Shown: piece by piece, positions 1 through 7,022 of the stretch
Layout: each line of letters opens with the position of its first letter
Position numbering within the stretch: position 1 is the stretch's first letter
Origin: a virus
DNA length: 29,113 nt
Direction: 5' to 3' (one strand)
Virus record (IMG/VR): IMGVR_UViG_3300035703_001628
Location: 1 to 29,113 of that record
Notes under the pieces: generated by a model
Databases searched by the model: none
Seen by the model: the letters and a program-made list of their open reading frames with translations, nothing else
Told to the model about the DNA's origin: nothing
Position numbers and translations under genes: made by a program

Positions 1-2
1 AT

Positions 3-326
3 GTTGAGTGCGATGCAGCGCTGACAGCTGCTGCCATTATGGCACAGAACAATGTTTGGTATCCATATGTTGAAATGGCTGAAGATCCTTTATTAAAGGG
101 TCTGCCAGCACAGCTACGTATGAATGTTATTGCATCGCATGGTGGTACAACTAAACTAAACTTCGAGGCATATTCATTGGCTGCTTCGATTGTTGGTAAG
201 TGCCATTTCTGTGTTAAGGCTCACTATGACACCTTACAAAAGGAAGGTCTAACAGTAGAGCAGCTTCGTGACATTGGTAGAATTGCAGCTGTTATTAATT
301 CAGTTGCTAAAGTGTTGAATGGCTAA
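3..326 (+). CDS. AhpD-like peroxidase/disulfide reductase, 5' end outside window
   Basis: The reading frame is open from base 3, so the gene begins upstream. An internal ATG lies at 39, but residues before it (AAAIMAQNNVWY) match the AhpD family, so the start is not there. The AhpD active site is complete: a Glu in NFEAYS, then CHFC and the following His (CxxCxxxH), about two thirds along the visible part. Family members reduce peroxides or regenerate AhpC with a CXXC pair, in the cytoplasm. About 108 residues are visible, against roughly 175 for cellular AhpD. The stop overlaps the next gene by 8 nt (ATGGCTAA), suggesting coupled translation. The family call is secure; the role in the phage, perhaps redox defence, is inference. 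Confidence 0.85.
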   Translation, partial: VECDAALTAAAIMAQNNVWYPYVEMAEDPLLKGLPAQLRMNVIASHGGTTKLNFEAYSLAASIVGKCHFCVKAHYDTLQKEGLTVEQLRDIGRIAAVINSVAKVLNG

Positions 327-996
327 TAATCTAGAGCAACAAGTTCAGGCTAGATTAGATGGCTCGGTAGTTAATACCGAGCCATTTCCTTTTCTATATG
401 TTGAGAATATCTTTCCTAGAGATTACTATAAAAGAGTAGATTCAATCTTTCCAACCAAAGACCAGATGAGCGTTATTGATGGTAAAGAATACAAAGTGCT
501 GGAGTTACCGTTAAAGGAAAGAATGACCTTAACTATATTCAATAGAGGAACACTACACTCAGAGTTGAATAACTATCCTCACAAAGAAAACTGTATACAA
601 ATGAGGAAGTGGTTTGTTACCTTTCTTGTGCCCAAAGTTGCTGCCAAGTTAGGTATTGATTTACCTAAGGTGTGGGATGATGATACAAGATTTGTAGTAG
701 ATCTTCCTGGTTATCTTAAAAGACCACATACCGATATTCCCCAGAAAATATTCTCTATTCTAATATACATGTCAGAGAGTAAAAGTGGTACTACTATACT
801 TAAACCCAAGCAGCAAGGGTTTAGTGATGACTATGGATATGACCATCAGTTTGACCAATTTGAAGAAGTATTTGACCCTCCATTTAGACCAAATTGTCTG
901 ATAGCATTCCCAAGAACAGACACATCATTTCACTGCGTAAAGAAGATTGGTCAAGGGGAATATCGCAGGGCAATTCACATTAATATACGACGTTGA
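319..996 (+). CDS. 2OG-Fe(II) oxygenase-like protein
   Basis: This 225-residue protein has the pattern of a double-stranded beta-helix 2-oxoglutarate/Fe(II) dioxygenase. HxD is at H137/D139 (PHTD), the distal iron-binding His at H205 (SFHCV), and an Arg suited to bind 2-oxoglutarate at R216 or R217 (YRRAIHI). Such enzymes hydroxylate proteins, nucleobases or small molecules and are common in T4-like phages, where substrates are rarely known. It starts inside the AhpD gene, so the two are probably co-translated. The substrate cannot be told from the sequence. The N-terminal 100 residues show no motif I recognise. Confidence 0.75.
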   Translation: MANNLEQQVQARLDGSVVNTEPFPFLYVENIFPRDYYKRVDSIFPTKDQMSVIDGKEYKVLELPLKERMTLTIFNRGTLHSELNNYPHKENCIQMRKWFVTFLVPKVAAKLGIDLPKVWDDDTRFVVDLPGYLKRPHTDIPQKIFSILIYMSESKSGTTILKPKQQGFSDDYGYDHQFDQFEEVFDPPFRPNCLIAFPRTDTSFHCVKKIGQGEYRRAIHINIRR

Positions 997-1021
997 CTTG
1001 ACCATTTGAATCCTGTATAAT
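993..1021 (+). promoter_or_regulatory. sigma70-type promoter for ORF54 and tmRNA
   Basis: TTGACT (993-998), a 17-nt spacer and TATAAT (1016-1021) differ from the bacterial consensus by one base. The -35 overlaps the stop codon of the oxygenase gene. Immediately downstream is GATAAATA (1022-1029), one base off the T4 late octamer, so early and late initiation could both occur here. The next genes are the 54-residue ORF and the tmRNA. Confidence 0.75.
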
Positions 1022-1053
1022 GATAAATATTTGGTAATGTAGAGGTTGAACAA

Positions 1054-1218
1054 ATGGATCTTCCTATCGATAATGTAGACCTTCGCACTATTGTTGCTGC
1101 TCTAGAAAAGAGTGGTGACAATGATCTTGCTGCCAAGCTGATGCTTGTTAGTAAGTTGATTGAAGAGGGTGGACCGTACAAAAAGATTCTGCGCGAACAA
1201 TACGGAATCGTTGCATAA
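1054..1218 (+). CDS. 54-residue protein upstream of tmRNA
   Basis: ATG at 1054 follows AGAGG at a suitable distance and opens a 54-codon frame ending TAA at 1216-1218. The product begins MDLPIDNVDLRTIVAALEK and looks like a short helical protein rich in Leu, Lys and Glu, with no Cys or membrane segment. I do not recognise the family. It lies between a strong promoter and the tmRNA, and its stop nearly touches the tmRNA acceptor segment, so the two share a transcript. RNase processing of the tmRNA precursor would define its mRNA 3' end. Confidence 0.6.
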   Translation: MDLPIDNVDLRTIVAALEKSGDNDLAAKLMLVSKLIEEGGPYKKILREQYGIVA

Positions 1219-1485
1219 GGTTAATGGTAGTAAACTGACGATTAAAGGTGTCTTGGACGCGAGTTCGATTCTCGCCAACTCCACCACTACGGGGTTGACA
1301 GGCTTCGACAGGGCAAGTAATAACCCGACAGCTACCAGTGAGGCGACTGACTTAATCAGCGCAAAAAAAGTAAACGCAAACGACGATTACTACGAAATGG
1401 CTCTAGCTGCTTAATAGCAGTATAGGTTCCAGAGTTAACCGCTTGGTAACAGAAAGGTTAGAGGCGGCAGCGTAAGCTGTCCGCC
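1219..1485 (+). ncRNA. ssrA: tmRNA, circularly permuted two-piece type
   Basis: The acceptor half comes first: T-arm GCGAG-TTCGATT-CTCGC (1259-1275), acceptor 3' strand CAACTCC (1276-1282) and ACCA (1283-1286). Only four bases later the coding half starts with GGGGTTG (1291-1297), which pairs with CAACTCC and gives the G3-U70 wobble recognised by alanyl-tRNA synthetase. The resume codon GCA is at 1376; the encoded tag is ANDDYYEMALAA, ending TAA at 1412 in the loop of the CTGCT/AGCAG hairpin. A pseudoknot-like AACC/GGTT follows. This permuted order is known from Alphaproteobacteria. It should release stalled ribosomes and tag proteins for degradation. The 5' limit of the acceptor piece is uncertain. 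Confidence 0.93.
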
Positions 1486-1490
1486 TTTTT
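1463..1490 (+). terminator. Rho-independent terminator of the tmRNA unit
   Basis: GGCGG-CAGC (1463-1471) pairs with GCTG-CCGCC (1476-1485), with one bulged T and a GTAA loop, followed by five T. It ends the ORF54-tmRNA transcript and probably forms the last helix of the precursor. Confidence 0.85.
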
Positions 1491-1519
1491 CTTCCGACTG
1501 CAATAATGGAGGTAACAAC

Positions 1520-2146
1520 ATGAATGCAGTAGAAACATTACATCGTATTGAAGCGTATTTTGATAAGAACCATAACTTGTTTATCAGGTTTGGGGGACTA
1601 TTTGCACTACTGTTTTTTACACTGTTTGTACCGTATTCAATATACTTCAAAACATTGGAAAAGGTAGAAGTGCAACAGAAGGCTAACTATCTATTGTTAG
1701 CTGAACTTAGCGATATGGATAACCGTATGGAGTTCCTTGAGCTTTCTTATGAGAGGAAGCAAAAGGTAATGAGAGAGGTTGAATGTCTTGCTAAGAACAT
1801 TTACTTCGAGGCAGGTGGTGAACCATATAGTGGTAAGCTTGCTGTAGCCCAAGTAACAATGAACCGTGTTAAGGATACAGATTATCCTCGTTCAGTGTGT
1901 GGTGTTGTTTACCAAAAGTCAAGGGGTACTTGTCAGTTCTCTTGGGTTTGTGAAGGTAAGTCTAAACCTCGTAACAATGAAACGTGGAGAGAATCCCTTC
2001 GCATTGCCGAGAACATCTTGATTAACAAGAGAAACTATAATGTTGTTGGTCAAGCAAAGTTCTTCCATGCTACCTATGTTGACCCAGCGTGGTCAGACAC
2101 CAAGCGAGTTGTTAAGAAGATCGGTAACCACATCTTCTATCACTAG
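1520..2146 (+). CDS. membrane-anchored SleB-type cell-wall hydrolase
   Basis: This 208-residue protein has one hydrophobic segment (about 24-43), a charged linker or short coiled coil (45-85), then a SleB-type Hydrolase_2 domain (about 88-208). The family hallmark is LAKNIYFEAGGEP with the probable catalytic Glu at 97, followed by a CQFSWVC stretch and FFHATYVDPAWS near the C-terminus. Such enzymes cleave peptidoglycan glycan strands. The N-terminal anchor would place the domain in the periplasm, fitting a signal-anchor endolysin or an infection-time wall enzyme. GGAGG lies just before the ATG. No holin is recognisable beside it. Confidence 0.8.
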   Translation: MNAVETLHRIEAYFDKNHNLFIRFGGLFALLFFTLFVPYSIYFKTLEKVEVQQKANYLLLAELSDMDNRMEFLELSYERKQKVMREVECLAKNIYFEAGGEPYSGKLAVAQVTMNRVKDTDYPRSVCGVVYQKSRGTCQFSWVCEGKSKPRNNETWRESLRIAENILINKRNYNVVGQAKFFHATYVDPAWSDTKRVVKKIGNHIFYH

Positions 2147-2167
2147 TTGTCTTTCTAATGATGTGAT

Positions 2168-2184
2168 GGGATAGTATCCCTACT
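2168..2184 (+). terminator. possible weak terminator hairpin
   Basis: GGGAT-AGT-ATCCC (2168-2180) is followed by TACTTTT, between the hydrolase and the next gene. The stem is only 5 bp, so it may attenuate rather than end transcription. Confidence 0.35.
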
Positions 2185-2202
2185 TTTGCAATGAGGTGAC
2201 TT

Positions 2203-2394
2203 ATGTCTAATGGTGATTTTGAAGTATTGCCGCGAGGCACGATTGCTGAGCTTCAAGAGCTCAGGCAATTTGCTAACCAAATGATTTCTTACAATTCAAT
2301 CCATGATATGCCAACGCCACATGAGATGCGTGAGCTTATTAATAAGCTGCAACTGTGGTATGCCGGTCATAACGAGAAGTATCCGCAATCCTGA
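2203..2394 (+). CDS. small hypothetical phage protein (63 aa)
   Basis: ATG at 2203 follows GAGGTG. The product is acidic to neutral and mostly helical (IAELQELRQFANQMI, then MRELINKLQLWY), with no Cys, signal or membrane segment. I do not recognise it. Its stop is one base from the ATG of the following gene, so the pair is co-translated. Confidence 0.65.
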   Translation: MSNGDFEVLPRGTIAELQELRQFANQMISYNSIHDMPTPHEMRELINKLQLWYAGHNEKYPQS

Positions 2395-2395
2395 T

Positions 2396-2854
2396 ATGAA
2401 AACTAATCCTTATCGTGAGCATATTACAGTTAACGGTATCAAATACATGTTAACATTAGTTGGTAGTCAAAAACAATATGAGGTTGTAAATGACAAGCTT
2501 GCTACAGTTGCAAGAGGTTGTTACATTGTTATATTCAACAAAGCTATGCAGTATCATGGAAAGTTTTCGGAAGGGTTTGACCGTAGATGGTACAATCGTA
2601 TGAAGAGAAGCAATACAAAAGTGTATAGACACGATAAGGCACAAGCTTTTCTTGATCAATCCAATAACTCACAGTTTGCAGTATATGTTTGTAGTGAAAG
2701 AATGCTTGTTGAGAAACTTAAAAGCAAGTTTGGCAAGCTTGCTAATATGTTTAACAATGCATGGTTAGAGGAATACACTCTCCGGAAAATTGACTTTCCA
2801 TTCAACAAAGCGAATAACAACAAAGTGTTATCTAAGAGATTGAGAAATGATTAA
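2396..2854 (+). CDS. hypothetical basic protein (152 aa)
   Basis: I place the start at ATG 2396 (MKTNPYREH), one base after the previous stop. The longer open frame runs back through the upstream gene and carries no independent start signal. The product is rich in Lys, Arg and Asn with aromatic residues spread through it and no clear motif, suggesting nucleic-acid or protein contacts rather than catalysis. Family unknown. Its 3' end overlaps the PurA-like gene by 8 nt. Confidence 0.7.
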   Translation: MKTNPYREHITVNGIKYMLTLVGSQKQYEVVNDKLATVARGCYIVIFNKAMQYHGKFSEGFDRRWYNRMKRSNTKVYRHDKAQAFLDQSNNSQFAVYVCSERMLVEKLKSKFGKLANMFNNAWLEEYTLRKIDFPFNKANNNKVLSKRLRND

Positions 2855-3839
2855 TTATTGTGATGCCGTAGTAGACCTCCAGTCAGGTGATACTGGGAAA
2901 GGTAAGGTTACTCATTCTTTACTAAGTAGTGGAGAGTACGACCTAGTTCTCCGATATAATGGTGGCTCGAATGCTGGACATACTATCTACCACAATGGTA
3001 AGAAAATTGTCACACATCAAGTGCCAGCTGGAGTTCTCTACGGCATCCGCTCTCTTATTGGTGTCGGGTGTGTTGTTAATATAGAGAAGTTGTTAGATGA
3101 GATTCAGATGCTTGAATCTAATGGTATCGATACTACAGGTCTGATCTATGTTGACAAGAGATCACATATCGTTTTGCAAGACCATGTTGATGAAGATAAT
3201 AAAGACACAGCAATCGGTACTACAAAGCAAGGTATAGGCCCAGCGTATAGGTGCAAGTATGGTAGAACTGGTGTCCGCATTGGCGACACTCTTTGGCGCA
3301 ACAGTAATCGTTTTACTGTTGTTGATAGTATTAGCCTTTTTGATGGCGCTCGTATTCTTGCTGAGGGTGCTCAGGGTTTTGCTCTCGATATTGACTGGGG
3401 GGATTATCCTTATGTTACTAGTTCTCATTGCACTGTGGGTTCTGTTTGCCTGAATGGTGTATCACCAAGAAAGATCAGAAAGATCTATGGAGTTGCCAAG
3501 GCATATGAAACTTATGTTGGCACCAAAGAGTTTGGTATGCATTGTGATGATCTCAAAAAGGTTCAGGAACTAGGACAAGAGTTTGGAGCTACAACTGGCC
3601 GTCCAAGAAAGTGTAATTGGGTAAATGTTGATAGTCTTGCATATGCAGCAAAGGTTAATGATATCACACATCTTGTTGTTAACAAGATTGATATTCTCGA
3701 TCAGGTTGGCAAGTATGTTTACTACAAAGACGGTAATGAGTATGATGCTGGTAGTAGACTTGGGCTGATTGGTGTAATTGTCGAAGCACTGTCTGATAAT
3801 GTTAAAGTTATTTTCTCGGATACGCCACACACAATATAA
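2847..3839 (+). CDS. compact adenylosuccinate synthetase (PurA/PurZ family)
   Basis: This 330-residue protein shows the PurA signatures in order. The phosphate loop is SGDTGKGK with the general-base Asp at 15. GGSNAGHT carries the catalytic His at 45. Then come AIGTTKQGIGPAY, EGAQGFALDIDWGDYPYVTSS, FGATTGRPRK and NKIDILD. PurA joins IMP and aspartate using GTP. The protein is about 100 residues shorter than E. coli PurA, missing much of the middle and most of the C-terminal domain, as in archaeal PurA and phage PurZ. PurZ makes the 2-aminoadenine precursor from dGMP. The retained Asp15 favours IMP-type chemistry, but I cannot settle PurA versus PurZ. Confidence 0.85.
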   Translation: MINYCDAVVDLQSGDTGKGKVTHSLLSSGEYDLVLRYNGGSNAGHTIYHNGKKIVTHQVPAGVLYGIRSLIGVGCVVNIEKLLDEIQMLESNGIDTTGLIYVDKRSHIVLQDHVDEDNKDTAIGTTKQGIGPAYRCKYGRTGVRIGDTLWRNSNRFTVVDSISLFDGARILAEGAQGFALDIDWGDYPYVTSSHCTVGSVCLNGVSPRKIRKIYGVAKAYETYVGTKEFGMHCDDLKKVQELGQEFGATTGRPRKCNWVNVDSLAYAAKVNDITHLVVNKIDILDQVGKYVYYKDGNEYDAGSRLGLIGVIVEALSDNVKVIFSDTPHTI

Positions 3840-3842
3840 ATA
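3835..3842 (+). promoter_or_regulatory. T4-type late promoter TATAAATA
   Basis: An exact match to the T4 late octamer spans the stop of the PurA-like gene, about 24 nt before the ATG of the envelope protein. Initiation here would give a short leader containing GGAGGTG. A gp33-like co-activator is encoded at 19856-20092. Confidence 0.55.
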
Positions 3843-3866
3843 TTTGTATAGCCCTTGGAGGTGTAT

Positions 3867-4268
3867 ATGAAAGCGTTACTACTATTAGGTCTTTTAGTTT
3901 TAGCACCAACAGCTCAAGCCCAGCAAGAAGAAAAGCTTCTTGGCGCAGTTGCAGGTGGATATCTTGGATCTACAATAGGTGGAGGAGATGGTAAGACAGT
4001 AGCAACAGTACTTGGAGCAATCATTGGTTATAATGTTGGTCCACAAGTATTAGGAAACAGCCAAGCATACACCTATAATGATCACAAATATTGGAGACAG
4101 CCTAGTTATAGACAAGCAGATGTATATAAGTTGTGTGACAGAGAGAACCCTTATCATAAGGATTCAAGACTCTACTGGTCATACAATAGGGGATGTGTAC
4201 AGCGTCTAAGCGAAGAAATCAGGCAGTTGGAGCGACAAGCATATGAACAAGGTTACCAAGGACACTAA
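3867..4268 (+). CDS. secreted glycine-zipper protein
   Basis: Start ATG 3867 follows GGAGGTG; the in-frame TTG at 3855 overlaps that ribosome site and is rejected. The 133-residue product begins with a signal peptide (MKALLLLGLLVLAPTAQAQ). A glycine-zipper hairpin (LLGAVAGGYLGSTIGGGDGKTVATV) typical of outer-membrane Rick_17kDa or 2TM proteins follows. The C-terminal half is Tyr/Arg-rich with two Cys. No lipobox Cys follows the signal. It is probably exported and acts at the host envelope, perhaps in lysis or superinfection control. Function unproven. Confidence 0.7.
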   Translation: MKALLLLGLLVLAPTAQAQQEEKLLGAVAGGYLGSTIGGGDGKTVATVLGAIIGYNVGPQVLGNSQAYTYNDHKYWRQPSYRQADVYKLCDRENPYHKDSRLYWSYNRGCVQRLSEEIRQLERQAYEQGYQGH

Positions 4269-4431
4269 TGTTCAGCAATATGAGAAGCTGATTCAAAAAC
4301 TAAACGTACCAGAGGACAGGAAGGCCGCTACGCCACTGAATGCAAGATGGTTTATAAGAACAGGATACGTTCAAAACAGAAACAACCCGCTAGTGGAGCA
4401 GGTTTTGGATCTTGCGAGAAAAATCGCCTAG
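4243..4431 (+). CDS. small hypothetical protein (62 aa)
   Basis: The ATG lies 26 nt inside the preceding gene, with GGAG about ten bases ahead. The product is soluble and predicted helical with a central ATPLNARWFIRTGY stretch and a LARKIA end. No family recognised. The overlap indicates coupling with the envelope-protein gene; a later start cannot be excluded. Confidence 0.5.
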   Translation: MNKVTKDTNVQQYEKLIQKLNVPEDRKAATPLNARWFIRTGYVQNRNNPLVEQVLDLARKIA

Positions 4432-4442
4432 GGAGTAATATC

Positions 4443-4655
4443 ATGTATAGTGAGAGTGTATTGAAGCCGCGTGAACGAATTCATTTTGATCCAGCTAATA
4501 GTGAGCATGTGGAAGACTATGCTAACTTTATTAAGCATTCTAATTGGACAAGTGGATGTAAGTATCTTCTCGAGCAGCCATTCCAAGATATTCCATCAAT
4601 GATTAACAATAAGTTGATTAGGCATTTTCTTAAGCCATACCTCAGGGCAGACTAA
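4443..4655 (+). CDS. small hypothetical protein (70 aa)
   Basis: Start chosen at ATG 4443, which follows GGGAG; the upstream extension only shadows the previous gene. The product has one Cys, several His and Trp, and ends FLKPYLRAD. No domain recognised. It stands 11 nt after its neighbour and 35 nt before the methyltransferase gene. Confidence 0.6.
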   Translation: MYSESVLKPRERIHFDPANSEHVEDYANFIKHSNWTSGCKYLLEQPFQDIPSMINNKLIRHFLKPYLRAD

Positions 4656-4690
4656 ATATAGCATTAGTTATTTTTTAGTTAGGACTTGAG

Positions 4691-5482
4691 ATGAATAAAC
4701 TAGAAGAATATGTTTTAAGATATCAGGGCATCCATTCTGGAACTGATAAGTATCTTGCCCTTGATGGCAAATTGCATACTAACGAAACTGACCCAACCAA
4801 AGGTAAGACCTTATTTGATGGTTCGCAGTTAGGTAAGAAATTTCCACCATACATTCAGCAAGTAATTGATTCTAAACGCAGAGCAATTACATTGCTTGAT
4901 TATGGTTGTGGTAAAGCCATCCACACATATATGCCACTGTCGGCACATGGTAATAAGACTCTACTTGGTAGATTGAATGGTATGATCCAATGCTATTACG
5001 CATATGACCCAGCTGTCAGACAGTATGCCATGAAACCACCACTTGGTATGGAGTTTGATCTTACCTGCTGTGCTGATGTTATGGAGCACGTGCCAGAAGA
5101 TTTTGTTCCTATTGTACTCGCTGAGATTGGCAATTACACAAAGAAGAATGGTACAATGCTATTCTCAATTTCATCTAATCCAGCTAAGAAGATGTTTAGT
5201 GATGGAGAGAACCTCCATGCTACCATTAAGTCTGTTGACTGGTGGACAGATGCCATTCTCAAGTATTGTGGTGATAAGTCGTTTGTATTGTTGCACGATG
5301 ATGATACAAGACTAGACCCTATCACACCAGAACAAAAACAACAGTTGATGGATCAAGGTGTCACAACCTTTACACAATGTAGCACATGGATTCGTTTCCA
5401 TAACTCACAGAGATTCAAAGTATGGGATAAAGATTTTGTTGAAAAGTCATACTACGAAAAGGTCTGGATTGAGGAAGTGTAG
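4691..5482 (+). CDS. class I SAM-dependent methyltransferase
   Basis: This 263-residue protein has the Rossmann motif I LLDYGCG (about 68-74), an acidic residue after the second strand (YAYDP), and the post-motif CCADVMEHVPED (about 126-137) typical of Methyltransf_11/23 enzymes. The N-terminal 60 residues (including GIHSGTDKYLALDGK) may hold a substrate-binding lid. It is first in a five-gene block whose members overlap end to end with three glycosyltransferases and a second methyltransferase, so the target may be a sugar or glycosylated polymer. The acceptor is not identifiable. Confidence 0.75.
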   Translation: MNKLEEYVLRYQGIHSGTDKYLALDGKLHTNETDPTKGKTLFDGSQLGKKFPPYIQQVIDSKRRAITLLDYGCGKAIHTYMPLSAHGNKTLLGRLNGMIQCYYAYDPAVRQYAMKPPLGMEFDLTCCADVMEHVPEDFVPIVLAEIGNYTKKNGTMLFSISSNPAKKMFSDGENLHATIKSVDWWTDAILKYCGDKSFVLLHDDDTRLDPITPEQKQQLMDQGVTTFTQCSTWIRFHNSQRFKVWDKDFVEKSYYEKVWIEEV

Positions 5483-6174
5483 TGAAAAACAAGGTTAAGC
5501 TTTTTATTGGCCATGACTCAAAACAGTCAAGTGTTTGCGATGCATGTAGACTGTCAATCGAAGATAATTCGAACATTGATGTAGATATCATTCATCTAAG
5601 TAGCCTACAAGCTCGAGGTCTATTCTGGAGAGAGCAGCCAATTGGTAGTACTGAGTTTTCATTCACTAGATTCCTAGTACCGTACCTAAAGGGATTCTAT
5701 GGCTATGCTATCTTTTGTGATAGTGATTTCATATGGAACAGCGACCCTCTAGATCTCTTGGATTTAGTGAATCCAAACAGTGCTGTTAGCGTTGTCAAGC
5801 ACAACATTAGTCAAGAGCAGATTAAGCCATTCAAGATGGATGGTCAAAAGCAAACTTGGTATCCAAAGAAGAATTGGTCATCGTTAATGGTGTTCAATTG
5901 TGATCATGCATTCACCAAAAGATTAATGCCAAATGTAGTGTCTGAATCACCAGCTGGATACCTCCATGAGTTCCAGTGGTGTGATGATAAAAACATTGGT
6001 TCCATACCACATACATACAATTACCTAGTAGGATATTACAACGATATTCCAAACCCTAAGGCCATCCACTATACAGATGGCGGCCCATGGCATCCAGGCT
6101 ATGAGAATGTTGAGTTTGCAGATCGTTGGAACTTCTATAAGAATAAAGTAATCGAAAGGTATGGAAGATTCTAA
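5482..6174 (+). CDS. GT8-like glycosyltransferase
   Basis: The start is GTG at 5482, overlapping the previous stop by one base. The 230-residue protein has a metal-binding DxD in AIFCDSDFIW (D80, D82). A C-terminal IHYTDGGPWHPG resembles the HxxGxxKPW motif of GT-A fold family 8 enzymes. These transfer a sugar from an activated nucleotide, usually with retention and Mn2+. No membrane segment is seen, so it should act in the cytoplasm. Operon context suggests sequential sugar additions to one acceptor. Confidence 0.7.
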   Translation: MKNKVKLFIGHDSKQSSVCDACRLSIEDNSNIDVDIIHLSSLQARGLFWREQPIGSTEFSFTRFLVPYLKGFYGYAIFCDSDFIWNSDPLDLLDLVNPNSAVSVVKHNISQEQIKPFKMDGQKQTWYPKKNWSSLMVFNCDHAFTKRLMPNVVSESPAGYLHEFQWCDDKNIGSIPHTYNYLVGYYNDIPNPKAIHYTDGGPWHPGYENVEFADRWNFYKNKVIERYGRF

Positions 6175-7022
6175 TGTGGAATGAAAGGCTAAACGATAAG
6201 TTCACAAACAGACTGATTGGCTACTGTCAAAATAAGAGAGTTCTTATTGTTGGCAATTCAGTGTCGCTGTTTAGTAAGCCATACGGTGAATTTATTGATA
6301 GCTTTGATGTTGTTGTTAGACTCGGTAAAGGGTACCCATGGCCAGAGTTTAAGGAACATCTAGGATCAAAAATAGATGTTTGGGTGTTGTCTATCCTGAG
6401 AGCAAATCACTATAAAGACTTTAAGGATGCTCCATACAAGGTACTAAACATTTCTCAGATATCTGTATACGATAAAGAGAAAACAACAACAACTGTATCT
6501 AAGTACTTCTATGAAGAAGACTTTCAGATATACAAAGACTATTTCTTGATGGGTGACCTCAAGAGAACAAGACAGCTAATTAAATCAGCATATGGTAATA
6601 TTGATGTTAAGCAAAGAGCTTCTCAGGGAGCGTTGACTTTAGCTTATTTTACTAATATCATTAGATCATATAAAGAGCTTCATGTTATTGGCTTTGACTT
6701 CTTTGAGGGCAAGCTTCAATATGAGTTGAAGGGTGAGGTTAATGAGGTGAGTAGTTTTCATCTACCTGTCCCTTCATTCAAGGGTAGCAACTCAAACCCA
6801 CATGCTGGCTTATACGTTGAGGGGCATCCTGACAAACAATATATTCTAAGACTAAGGGATGAGGGTAAGATACATTTCCACGAAATGGATCCCTTAGTTA
6901 GTACACCTGAGCTTAATACTAAAATTGATTCACTAATGAAAAAGTTTAGAAAGACAGGTACACTGCTTGGTTACGAAACATCTGAATTCAATATGAGAGA
7001 AGATAATGAATCTAGTAATTGA
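6174..7022 (+). CDS. GT29 sialyltransferase-like glycosyltransferase
   Basis: The start overlaps the GT8-like stop by one base. The 282-residue product has a stretch like the sialyl L motif (VLIVGNSVSLF, then GEFIDSFDVVVRLGKG). A second like the S motif is ASQGALTLAYFTNI with LHVIGFDFFEG. A late His/Glu-bearing block is NPHAGLYVEGHPDKQYI. Together these point to family GT29 or a related phage group. Eukaryotic relatives move sialic acid from CMP donors; the donor here is unknown. It sits between two other glycosyltransferases. Confidence 0.65.
   Translation: MWNERLNDKFTNRLIGYCQNKRVLIVGNSVSLFSKPYGEFIDSFDVVVRLGKGYPWPEFKEHLGSKIDVWVLSILRANHYKDFKDAPYKVLNISQISVYDKEKTTTTVSKYFYEEDFQIYKDYFLMGDLKRTRQLIKSAYGNIDVKQRASQGALTLAYFTNIIRSYKELHVIGFDFFEGKLQYELKGEVNEVSSFHLPVPSFKGSNSNPHAGLYVEGHPDKQYILRLRDEGKIHFHEMDPLVSTPELNTKIDSLMKKFRKTGTLLGYETSEFNMREDNESSN

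Noticed and set aside
1160-1414. 84-codon frame across the tmRNA
   Set aside because: It runs through the tmRNA acceptor and coding pieces; only the tag codons 1376-1414 are translated there, by trans-translation.
3259-3453. Very hydrophobic 64-codon + frame
   Set aside because: It is an out-of-frame shadow of the PurA-like gene, whose motifs fix the true frame.
4347-4442. Upstream extension of the 4443 gene
   Set aside because: It overlaps the previous gene almost fully; ATG 4443 has a good ribosome site.
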